Below are positions 44,200-54,200 of a stretch of 64,000 nucleotides of DNA, piece by piece. A program made the position numbers and the translations under genes. The DNA lies in assembly GCA_963734575.1 (NCBI GenBank), contig CAVTHT010000009.1:164496-228495 (forward strand), in the 5' to 3' direction. Every line of letters starts with the position of its first letter. Within the stretch, counting starts at the first letter, position 1. Source of the stretch: CAIWHR01 sp963734575 (GTDB lineage: Bacteria; Pseudomonadota; Gammaproteobacteria; Burkholderiales; Casimicrobiaceae). The notes beneath the pieces were generated by a model. It worked only from the letters and a program-made list of their open reading frames with translations, was not told the origin of the DNA and did no database searches.

Positions 44200-46191
44200 T
44201 TAGAGCGGCGCCAGGCCCGGGCCAAAACGGTCGAGCTTCAGCGTGTGCATCAGCGCGACAAAGCGCGGCTCTTCGCGCAAACCGGCCAGGCGCGGGTCGT
44301 CCTTCAAAAAAGTCAGCCGCGTATCGCGGGTCAGGTATGCCCGATCCAGTGCGTCGAGCGCAGGCCCGACCTCCCCCAATGCGACGTACACGGCCGCCAG
44401 CGAGGAAGGGGGCACATAGTGAGTCTTCTCACGGGTGAGCAACCGCTTCAAGATCTCGCGGGCCTCCTCGATTTGGCCAAGGCCTGCAAGTGAAATAGCC
44501 AGCAAGGCGCTGGGTCGCGAATTGCCATCCGCCAATACGACGGCACGCCGCATGTCGGCAATGGCGTCGTCAGGCTGGTGATCGGCAAAGTGAAGAAGGC
44601 CCCGTGTGCAATGGGCGAGCCAGAAATTGGGGGCGATATCCAGAGCGCGCTTCAGCCTTGTACGGGCCTCGTCGCCACGGCCCGCCTCAAGCAAGTAAGC
44701 TGCCTCGAGCGTGTTGAGCACGGGTGACAGCGGATCGAGTTCACGGGCCGTGCGCATCTGTCCAAAGCCTTCGTCGAGCCGGCCCTGATTCAACAACAGA
44801 CTGGCGAGACCGAAGTGCGCCATGGGCACGTTCGAATTGATTGCCAGCGCTCTTCGAAACTCGCGTTCGGCGCCCGGCCAATCGAAGTCGAACCAATAGA
44901 GCCTGAACGCCTGTTCGGCAATGGCTTCGGCCAGGTTCGGGACGGCGGCCAGAGCGCGCTGCACGGCGACGTTGGCCGGCTTGAACACTTCTGCGGGCTC
45001 GGCGTCGGCGCCGAACAAGGCGCGCCGATAGGTTTCAGCGAGTCCCACCCAAGCAAGGGCATAACCGGGGTCTATTTCCAACGCCTGTCTGTACAGCTCG
45101 ACGCTCTTGCGCAGTCCGTCGGCGCGCATGTCCTGGGCGTGTCGAGCCGCCGCCAAATAGAGTTGGTATGCGTCGGTATTGTGTGTGCCGCCGAGTCCGG
45201 TCAGCGGCGGCCGCGCACCGGCGACGACTTCCAGGCTCGGCGCGAGTACCCGCGCCACGCGCTCGGAGATCATGTCCTGCACTTCGAAAACGCCAGTGAA
45301 TTTCTCGTCGAAGCTGCCACTCCAGACGGCGCCGCCGTCGGCGACGCGGAGCAATCGCGCGGTAACGTGCAACTGCTCGCCACGGCGCTGCAGCGAACCA
45401 TCGACGATCCAGGCGACGTCCAGGTTACGTGCGGCGCGCAGCGGGTCCTGGTCGGCACCCGCATAGCGACGCACCGACCCAATTGAACGCACGACCAGCC
45501 CGGGCACAGTGGACAGGCGCGCGATCAGGCTATCAGCCATGCCCACTTCCAGCAGTTCGTCGCGCGCGTCGGATACCAGCGGCTTGAACGGCAAGACGGC
45601 CAGGGTCGACGGTTGCGCTGCGGCGCCAGCATTCGACGCTTGACGCAATGCCCACCACGCCACGCTTCCCAGTCCCGCGGCAACCCCACCCGCAAGTGCC
45701 ACGCGCAGCAAACGCCGCCGCCCCGACACTCTCGGACCCTCGCCGTGTATGTGCGACACGATTGCAGGTTCGGCAAGCAGTTCCGACGCGGGCATTGGAC
45801 GCGCCTCGGCTTGCCACACGGATCCACTCGCGGCGATTGGCCCGTGCTCGCTGGCTGCCTGATGCGGCAACTCCGTCACCGCGGCGATGAACCTGAAGCC
45901 GCGGCGTGGCACGGTCTGGATGTAGCGGCTGTCGTGGGAATCGTCGCCGAGTGCCCGTCGTAAGCCGGAAATGACCTGGCTCAGACTGTTTTCCTCGACC
46001 ACCAGACCTGGCCAGAGCGCCAGCATCAGGAAATCCTTGTCGAGCAACGCGCCAGCGTTTTCGACGAACAGCAGCAACGTGCTGTACAGCCGAGGCGTAA
46101 GGTTCAGCAGGGTACCGTCGCGACGGCGTACCCGCTGCTGCGACCGCTCCAACACGAAATCACCGAAGGCATATCGTGGTGATGGCGACAT
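44200..46191 (-). CDS. CadC-like winged-helix transcription regulator with TM segment and TPR repeats
   Basis: The 663-residue protein has an OmpR/PhoB-type winged helix at about 5-105 (LLNLTPRLYSTLLLFVENAG, LSQVISGLRRALGDD, RYIQTVPRRGFRFIA), a TM helix near 165-182 (VALAGGVAAGLGSVAWWAL), a TolB-like sensor part (LAVLPFKPL, WIVDGSLQRRGEQLHVTARL), and TPR repeats to the end, for example LYRQALEIDPGYALAWVGLA. Such proteins sense signals outside the membrane and bind DNA directly. It faces away from the diheme lipoprotein gene, with a 104-bp gap, and probably controls it. Its stop is 17 bp from the dusA start. Confidence 0.88.
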   Translation of the reverse strand: MSPSPRYAFGDFVLERSQQRVRRRDGTLLNLTPRLYSTLLLFVENAGALLDKDFLMLALWPGLVVEENSLSQVISGLRRALGDDSHDSRYIQTVPRRGFRFIAAVTELPHQAASEHGPIAASGSVWQAEARPMPASELLAEPAIVSHIHGEGPRVSGRRRLLRVALAGGVAAGLGSVAWWALRQASNAGAAAQPSTLAVLPFKPLVSDARDELLEVGMADSLIARLSTVPGLVVRSIGSVRRYAGADQDPLRAARNLDVAWIVDGSLQRRGEQLHVTARLLRVADGGAVWSGSFDEKFTGVFEVQDMISERVARVLAPSLEVVAGARPPLTGLGGTHNTDAYQLYLAAARHAQDMRADGLRKSVELYRQALEIDPGYALAWVGLAETYRRALFGADAEPAEVFKPANVAVQRALAAVPNLAEAIAEQAFRLYWFDFDWPGAEREFRRALAINSNVPMAHFGLASLLLNQGRLDEGFGQMRTARELDPLSPVLNTLEAAYLLEAGRGDEARTRLKRALDIAPNFWLAHCTRGLLHFADHQPDDAIADMRRAVVLADGNSRPSALLAISLAGLGQIEEAREILKRLLTREKTHYVPPSSLAAVYVALGEVGPALDALDRAYLTRDTRLTFLKDDPRLAGLREEPRFVALMHTLKLDRFGPGLAPL

Positions 46192-46295
46192 AGCAGCATT
46201 TCAGACTAATTCAGAGATCCTTCAGAAGCGGCGAATGACTTCCAGAGACAACCTACCCATTCTAGACGATGTCAGGCCGGGTCCTGGAGAGCGAC
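46192..46295. promoter_or_regulatory. Divergent control region between regulator and diheme lipoprotein genes
   Basis: This 104-bp region is AT-richer than its surroundings and contains the half-repeated ATTTCAGACTAATTCAGAG and CCTTCAGAAG segments, a possible winged-helix operator with TTCAGA direct repeats (about 46199, 46209, 46221). GGAGA at 46286-46290 is the RBS for the gene at 46296. Confidence 0.4.
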
Positions 46296-47750
46296 ATGAA
46301 GGCGAACCATCGCAAGAGCCTGTCAACTGCGGCACTGGTATTGTTCGCCAGCATCACACTCTGCGCATGTGGCGGGGGCCAACACGACAGTACGAGCCCT
46401 CCCCTCCTGGACGCCGACGGCTGCACCACGGCACCGGCCCCGCCAGTCGACACCGCCGTCTGTCGGGGCAAGGCCAACTTCCACGACCGCACCCTCGCAG
46501 GCCTGGGTGGCAATGGCCGGGCGTGTTCCGACTGCCATGTGGATACCGAGAACTTCCAGCTGACCCCGGCGGCCGCGCAGGCGCGATTTGTGACGATGAG
46601 CACGACGGGTGTCGACGACCCGCTGTTTCGCGCGATCGACGCCGACGATTTTCGCGTCAACGGCGCGGCCGCACGCGACTTTACCAACCTGACGCAGAAC
46701 GGCCTCATTCGCGTCACCATCCCGCTGCCCACGAACGTCAAGCTCCTCGACTGCGGCGCAGCAGTGCCCTGCCCGGCATCGGCCCGCCCGACCAGCGAGA
46801 CCGTCGCCGACGTCTGGCGCGCCGTCCCCTCGATCTTCGACGTCAATATCACGGGTCCCGACGGTGTCGATCCGGTCTACGCGCGCAGCCCGAACTCGCG
46901 CGGCGGCTACCAACTCGACGCGCGCATCGACACGCTGCAGAACCAGGCTCTCGCCGCGCTGCGCAATCATGCTGGGGTCACGGTCGACCCGCCGGCGAAC
47001 TTCCTGGACGACCTGGCAGCCTTCCAGCAGACACAGTTCTCCTCGGCGCGTGTCAAGCTCCTCTCCGACGCCATGGCCGCGGGCACGACCCCGCTGCCCG
47101 ATCCTGATCCTGTGCTGGACGCCCTCGAAACGGCGGGCAAGTCCGTCTTCAACCGCGCCTGCGGGCAGTGCCACGGCAACCTGGGCGGACATCCGAGCGG
47201 CAGCACACCGATCCTGCAGGGCACGCAGGGTACGCCGACCGCAATCGTCCGGTACCACGACATCGCCACCACGTGTCCGCGTCCGGTCGACACGGTCGAT
47301 CCGCCGCGCTTCGTGTTCGCGGCATGCAGCCCGAGCCAGATGGAGAACGTGCGCACCTACGAGATCACGAACGGCGGCGTTCCGCCGAGTGGCACCCCTT
47401 GCGGCGGCGCCCCTCCCCAGCCCGCCTGCGTCACCCGAATCACGACATCGGATCCGGGGCGTCTGCTCCTCACCGGCTACCCGGTCGCTGGTGGCCCCGG
47501 AGACATCCAGCATTTCGACATTCCGAACCTGCGCGGAATCGCTCGAACCGCGCCGTACTTTCACAACAACACCGCGGCGACGCTCGAAGAGATGCTCGAG
47601 CACTACAAGCAGTTCTTCAAACGCGTACAGGTCCAGAACCCGGCCGCGCCCCTCCTCACCACGCAGCCGGGCGTTACTCCCCCGGTCATCGATCGTCCGT
47701 TTACCGACGCCGAGGTTCCGGCGCTACTTGCTTACCTTCGCAAGCTCTGA
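46296..47750 (+). CDS. Diheme cytochrome c peroxidase / MauG-family lipoprotein
   Basis: The product is 484 residues from ATG 46296, which has a GGAGA RBS 5 bases upstream. A lipobox LCAC (Cys25) points to a lipid-anchored periplasmic protein. Two heme-binding motifs are present: CSDCH (77-81) and CGQCH (289-293). The C-terminal part has FDIPNLRGIARTAPYFHNN and TLEEMLEHYKQFF, typical of the bacterial CcpA/MauG superfamily. Extra Cys residues between the motifs (about 164-340) suggest disulfides. It could reduce peroxide or oxidise a protein partner. It is cargo of the putative dusA island. Confidence 0.85.
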   Translation: MKANHRKSLSTAALVLFASITLCACGGGQHDSTSPPLLDADGCTTAPAPPVDTAVCRGKANFHDRTLAGLGGNGRACSDCHVDTENFQLTPAAAQARFVTMSTTGVDDPLFRAIDADDFRVNGAAARDFTNLTQNGLIRVTIPLPTNVKLLDCGAAVPCPASARPTSETVADVWRAVPSIFDVNITGPDGVDPVYARSPNSRGGYQLDARIDTLQNQALAALRNHAGVTVDPPANFLDDLAAFQQTQFSSARVKLLSDAMAAGTTPLPDPDPVLDALETAGKSVFNRACGQCHGNLGGHPSGSTPILQGTQGTPTAIVRYHDIATTCPRPVDTVDPPRFVFAACSPSQMENVRTYEITNGGVPPSGTPCGGAPPQPACVTRITTSDPGRLLLTGYPVAGGPGDIQHFDIPNLRGIARTAPYFHNNTAATLEEMLEHYKQFFKRVQVQNPAAPLLTTQPGVTPPVIDRPFTDAEVPALLAYLRKL

Positions 47751-47841
47751 TCGCCAACCACGTTGCACGACTTGAGCGGAGTACGGTGAAGCCCCTTTCG
47801 TGCTCACGCTCTGCACACCACGCATTGCAAGGACTGGATCC

Positions 47842-47901
47842 TCATAAATCCTTACCATCCATCATGGGCGCGACGCATAAGCGGGGTGACAAGTCGTTCA
47901 T
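47842..47901 (-). pseudogene. Displaced dusA 5' end (remnant of 19 codons; right att-like repeat 47859-47901)
   Basis: On the minus strand an ATG at 47901 opens MNDLSPRLCVAPMMD, the N-terminus of DusA, then leaves the family sequence (GKDL) and stops at 47842. The complete dusA 3.7 kb away begins MKMLSHRLCVAPMMDW. Bases 47859-47901 match 44140-44182 at 35 of 43 places. This is best read as the original or partner half of a dusA gene cut by integration. Confidence 0.75.
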
Positions 47902-48235
47902 TCTGTCCGGCTTCATTGCGCTCCGTCGGTGCGATAGGTTCTTCGAGCGATTGAAGATCTTATCTCGACGCCGATGCTACTCGCCGCGCGCGGCCGCGAT
48001 TGAACCGGCATCACCAAGCGTCTCAGACCGGCGCGGTTTGGCGGTGCACAGGCTGCGCACATGAACAGGTGGGAGACTGACGCACCACCGCGGCAGAGAC
48101 CGAAGCCGCCAGACTGCTTCGCTCGCCTTGCAGGCGCGCCCGCAGCCGAGCACACTGTGCGCACGCGCGCCCGTCAACATCCTGGCGCGGCGCCAGGGCA
48201 TTCTCGAGCGTGCCGCTCGGCGTAGGGGGCTTTGC
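47902..48235. other. 334-bp region without a supported gene, upstream of the RHS gene and the dusA remnant
   Basis: No coding frame here looks real. The left end should hold the old dusA promoter (minus strand, ACCTATCG and GAGATAAGATC are AT-richer parts). The right end has AGGGGG at about 48224, the RBS of the RHS gene. No repeat of the REP family occurs. Confidence 0.45.
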
Positions 48236-51200
48236 ATGGCTCCTCTCCGGATTCTCGTCGCGTTGTTCGCGGCCGTCGCGGCGCCCGCCTTCGGCCAGCT
48301 CGCACCGACCGGTGCCCACTATGCCGGTCGTGCATTCGACACCGGGTTCACCGGCGGCGCGCTCAACGCGACCGGCGCCTTCGCCACTGCCGTTCCCCTC
48401 GCCCTCCCGGCGGCACGCGCCGGGCTGGAGCTTCCACTGCAGATCGCCTACGGCGCGCATGGGGTGGGGGCCGCGGGGCTGGGCTGGGACATCCCGCTGT
48501 CCTACGTGCAAAGCGTTCGCACTTTCGCACACAGGCGCCCGCTGTCCGCGCCGGGGATGCTTCCGGTACCGCGGGCACGCACGTATCTGTCGCTCCTTGG
48601 GCAGACGGTCGAGCTGCAGCAGGAGGGCAGCGGGGGCCCGTGGCGCGCGCACTCGGGCACGCTCGCGTTGACCGTTCGGCAGATGGGCGACACCTGGGAG
48701 GCCGACGATGGCACCGGGCGTGTTTACACCTTCGCGCGTCCGGCGGCGCTCGGCGCCACCGGCTTGTGGCTGCTGCGCTCGATCAGCGTCGGTGGCGGCG
48801 TCGAGATCGAGCTCACTTACCACACGCTGGCCGAGAATCTCGACGCCGGGCAGGGCGTCGAGGTCTCGCTGACGCGCCTTCGATACAACCGTCATCCTTC
48901 GACGGTCGACTGCTGGAAGAACGAGGTCGCTCTCGTATACGGATTCGGATCGCCCCAGCCGCTGGCGCTGTCCATCCTCGGTGACAAGATCCTCGTGCGC
49001 CGCAACCTGCTGACGCGCGTCGACGTGAGCGCCCGCGGGACGTGCGCGAGCCCGCTCGAACGACTGCGCGGCTATCGGCTCACGTATCCGGGCGAGGGGG
49101 CCGATCCCGACACGGGTCTGCCGCGGCTCCGAGCCGTGCGCGTGTTCGGCCGTCAGGGCACCGCGGAGGAATCGGTGTCGCTTCCGGTCGCGACATACGA
49201 CTACGGAACTACGACGGAGAGCGGCGCGCTGCACTATGAGGTGACGTCGACGATCGCGCTGCCGCCCGACGCGACGCATGACGAAATGGCCAGTACGCTG
49301 TACGACACGTCAATCAACGTACCGGCGACAGGCCAAGCCTACGCGATGTGGCAGAGCCTCATCGATGTCAACGGCGACGCCCGACCCGACTTCGTGTTCC
49401 AGAAGAACGACAAGCTGTGGGTGGGATTCGAACCAACCCGCGGCCGGTGGCGCCTCCACGATCGGCGCCAGTCCGGTAGTCATGCAGCTCTCCGACGCGA
49501 CGCTTTCCGACGGTCCGTTGGCGAAGCACACCAGCACGCAGCCGCGCTTCCACTACCTGCCTGCCAAGAGCAACGTCGAATATGTCTGGCGGCAGGCGAT
49601 CGACGTGAATGGCGACGGCCGCGTCGACATCGTCGATGCTTCCGAGCAGGACGATCGCTGGGTCGTCTATCTCAACACGCCCGGACCTCAAGGAACGGTC
49701 AATTGGCAACGCCGATCGTATTCAGTCACTGCGCTGCGAGCGACGCTGAAAGGCTTCGGTCACATCGTCCCCAACGATCACGTGCCACTCGCCAAGAAGG
49801 CGACGGGCAGCAACCTCAGGGTCTGGGAGTGCTGGGAGTGGTCGAACGGTGATTGGCACTGGTACAGCGAGGGATTTGCCAACCACCGGTGCCAAGGCGT
49901 CGACGGAGGTCTGGACGGAAGCAGCGTGGAGCGCGGAAACGAGCGAACGTTCATCGAGTGGGAATTCAAGGATATCAACGGCGACGGCTATCCCGATATC
50001 GCCTTCAATTCGACACCGGTGACATATCAGCTGCATGCGCGACCCGCGTGTCCCACCTCCGCGCATGACAACGATGTGTGCTCAGGCGCTGTCGGGCAGA
50101 AGACCCTGGTGCCGTTCGCGCCGTTGCAGCGCGATCCCGGGACAGGCAGGCGTAATTCCATCCGGGCAATGTTCAATGTGCTCGGTGTGCGCTTCTACAC
50201 CGACGACGATCCGTTCGCGCAATCGTTCGACCTGGCCGCAGCCGGTGCGGAGGAAGGCGTGGAGCAGTGGGCCTGTAGTCACATGGAATCGAACAATGAG
50301 ACGGCCTGCCCCGACGACAGCCTGCAAAGCCAGGTCGCCGGCCTGGTCGATGTCAACGGCGATGGTGTCGTCGACCGAGTGGTGGGCAGGAGCGCATTTC
50401 TTGGGCTTTTCGCCGGCACGGGTGCAACATTTTCCAGCGTCTACCTGACGCTTCCCGGCCCGCTTGCAACCCAGAGAAGCACGCACGCGGCGGCGTGCGA
50501 ACCGGGCAGCGCGACGGAAGCGACGGCCGAGCAGATCCAGGGATTGCGCGACCTCACCGGCGATGGCATTCCGGATTACGTCGACCTGGCCGCCGATCAC
50601 CGCGCCTGGATCGGCACGGGGGCCGCCTTCCTCCACGACGTCGATATCGTCGTCAGCGGCGCCGACTTCCACTTCTCGAAGGAGACGGAGCTTTGCGACG
50701 GCCGCGCATCGATCACCAATGACGGGTTGTTCGATATCGACGGCGACGGGCGGCCCGAAGTCGTCTCGAGGGACGGCAACACCTGGCGCGTCGCGCAACT
50801 GACCACGGGCGCGGGAGCGGGCGCGCCTGAAGCGGGGCGGTTGACCCGGATAGACAACGGCTACGGCGGGGTAACGCACATCGCCTACGTGTCGGCAAAG
50901 ACATTTACCGACAACCCGGTGCCCTTTCCCGAAATGGTCGTAAGCGCGGTGAACACGGCAGGCACGTTCAACCTTGGCGGGACGATCGCCGGCACTCGCT
51001 ACGCTTACGGCAACGCCGAGCTCGTGTACGACTCGGTGCAGGATCGGTTCGCCTTCCCCGGGTACCGTAGGTCCATCGAACTGCGCCTGGCGCCAGCGCC
51101 GCGGTTGGCCGACGGCGCCACCGACCGGACGCTAATCGGCGCTGCGACCGTCACGGATCGCTGGCCGCTGACGTCGTTTCAGCCCGGACTTGGGCAGCAC

Positions 51201-54200
51201 GATCGCTGGCTGCGCACGGCGCGCACGGGACACGTGCGCGATCTCCTCAGGCTGCGCGGCAGCAGCACGCTGGATCCTTGGGCGCTGCTCGGCGTCGACG
51301 CGAGCGACACACGGGTGATCGGCGGCACGCATGTCGAGTGGGACGCGAGGCTCTTCGAATCGCCTCCCGATGCCGCGGATGGGCTGCGCAACTGCATCGA
51401 GATGGTCGACCCGCTCGACTTCCAAACGTCACTAGCCAACGCGGGCGCCGGCAGCCTCGACGTCTGCCGCGCGCGCGGCTTCGTCTTCGGCACGTCGACC
51501 CAATCGTGGTACGGCGGCTCGCCGCCGCCCTCGTCGAACAACGTGCAGACCCGCACGCAGGCCCTCGCGGTGGACGACTTCGGACGGATCACGACGGCCC
51601 GCTACGACAACGACCTGTTCCGCAGCGACGACGACTATTGCATCGTCACGACCTTCGCTTCGCCCGCGACGATATTCCCGCGCGTGCTGACAGCGGTGGC
51701 CGCCCGAGAGGTCATCGACTGCGAAAAACGCAATGCGTATGCGAGCGAGTCGTTCGAATACGACCAGCTGCCCTACGGAGCCGTTTCGGCGGGACACGTG
51801 ACCGCGCACACGGTGGACCGCCGTGAGACGAGCACCGGCGCACTGATCGGATCGGTGCGCGTGTTCGATGCGGTCTTCGACGCCACGGGAAATCTGGCGA
51901 GCCTGCGCACCGAGCGGGATGGCGCCACGCGCACTGTCGGGTTCGAGTACGACGCATTCGGCGTCCTGCCGCTCCGCACGAGCATCGACGCCACGGGCAT
52001 TCCGGCGATGAGCGTCACCCTGGACGTCGATCCGGTGAGCCTGGCTGTCCTGGGTGTTGTCGATCCTCGACAGGTGCGGCGGGGCGCCGACTTCGACGGC
52101 TTCGGCCGTCGCGTGCGCTCGTGGCTAGCTCTGCCGGATGGAACTTCCGGCGTGGTCGCGACCGCGCGCTATGACGGGGACGATGGAGTGGACCCACAAG
52201 GCCGCCGCACGACGTTGACGCGCTACATGGATCCCGTGCCCGCGGCAGCACTCGCGGGCGCCGAGGGCCGCAGCGCGACGACGTACCTCGACGAGCTGGG
52301 ACGGATGCTGCGCGTCGAGGTCGCGCTCGGGCCCGACTACGGCAACGAAACGCTCGTCGTCGGCGCGCACGCGTACGACGCGGCGGGCCGCGTGGCGTTC
52401 ATTGCCGAGCCGCATGCGAAGAGCGCGCCCGCGAGCCCCTACGGCACCACGTACTACTACAAGAATACGGGCGAGCCAGATTGCGTCATCCACGGCTCGG
52501 GTCCGCAGGCGTTCACCCAGGTGACGGACGTGCCGAACGAACGCTATCCGCAGTGCTTCGACACGCGGTTCGTCGACCATGCCATGCTGTCCGAGCGGCG
52601 CGACGCCTCCTCGCTGCAGCCCAATTCCGCGCAGGAGGGCGTGGTGCGCCATGTAACGGCGAGCGCCATCGGCCGCACGCTGTCGCGCTCGACCTCCAAG
52701 GGGGCGGCGGTCCTCGAATACGCATCGTTCGCCCGGGATCCGCTGGGGCGCCTCACGTCGGTCACGCGCTTCCTGACGCCGGCCACGCCTGCGGACCCGG
52801 TGCAATGGTCGCGCCGGCTCGATTCGCTCGGGCAAACGCTGCAGCTCACCGAGCCAGAAGCCGCGCCGCGGAATTTCGAGTACAGCAACTGGGGCGAGAT
52901 TACCGGCGTCTATTGGACCGAAGGCACGACGGAGCGGCGCATCGCCAGCCGCTTCGATGCGCTGGGCCGGCTGGTCGGCGCAGATGAGCGCGACGACGGC
53001 AACGTCGATCCTGCAACCGTGCGATGGTATTCCTACGACCTGCCCGCCGATCTCTCTCCCTATGGCGCGGCGACCTTCGTGCTCGGTCGACTGGCGCAGG
53101 CCGGATCACCCAACGGACGAGTGGACCTGAGCTACGACGCCGTAGGACACGTCGATGCCGAGGTGTTCCGCGACGCGGATGGGAGCGCGTACGTCAACAC
53201 ATTCGGGTATCACCTCGTCGGGCCGATGGCCACGCTCCGATTCAGGCTGCCCGATGGCAACTACGCGGAGGAGGTCGTCAAGTACGAGTACGACACTGCG
53301 GGCCGCTTGCGCAACATCGCCGCGGCAGACCCGGCGGGTGCGCAGACCCTCTATGCCGCACAAGACCTCGACCCGCTTGGACATGTGCGCAAAGCGCTGT
53401 ACGGGCAGCAGAGCGTGCTCGCGGCCGACTACGCCGAGGCGGGCAGGCAGCTCGTCCGGGAAGTCGAGGTCCGCTCGCCTTTCGGCTCGCGGCGCACGCG
53501 CTTCGCCACCTTCGACGCGAGCGGTCGCGAGTCGGCCCGCCTGGAGTACACCGATGGCATCGCCGGGTCGCCGAAATTCGCTCAGTACGACGCGCTCGGG
53601 CGCCTGGCCGCGGTCCAGGGCCAGGGGTCGACGCCAACGTCCTGGCAGTTCGACTACGACGCCCTGGGCAACATCACCCGGCTGCACGACGGCTTGGATG
53701 GCAAGAGCACGACGCTGAGTTACCGCACCGATGACCGCGATCGCATCTGCCGCGTGGAGTACGGCGACGCCCTGACGGGCTCGGCGTGCAACGTGTCCTA
53801 CGACGCGACCGGTTCCATGACCCATGCGCCCACGCGCGCCGGATCGCGCGATCTCGGGTATTTCGCCTTCGGCGGCCTGCGCACGCTCACGGAAGGCGAC
53901 GTCACGGCGCAACTCGCGTACGACGCGTTCGGACGCCTGGAGCGGCTCGACATGCAAAGCGCGTCGAGCGCAAATCGACGTCACGATCGTCATTTCGGCG
54001 ACCTGATCGAACGACGCGACGTCGTGTCAGGCAACGCGACGTCCACGCAGATCGTCAGGCGCATCCTAGGCCCGGGAGGCATCGTCGCGTCGCGACCGGG
54101 CGCCGACGGCGGCTGGATCTTCAGCTTCGGGGAGCTGCGCGGCAACCGCGTTTTCGTCGACTACGACGGCACGTTCGTGCAGAGCGTCGATTACGAGCCC

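Larger units (their letters stand above)
44183..47858. mobile_element. Putative remnant genomic island integrated in the dusA 5' end
   Basis: A segment of about 3.7 kb lies between two directly repeated dusA 5' ends. It holds a divergent pair: a CadC-like regulator on the minus strand and a diheme lipoprotein on the plus strand. No integrase, excisionase or transposase is visible, so it looks like a remnant or a trans-mobilised element. dusA is an established target of a tyrosine-integrase family. The boundaries are inferred from the repeats. 47751-47841 holds no gene I can support. Confidence 0.65.

Noticed and set aside
47842..47901. A real 19-residue gene
   Set aside because: The sequence is the first 15 codons of DusA followed by unrelated codons. 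It is a remnant, not a functional small protein.
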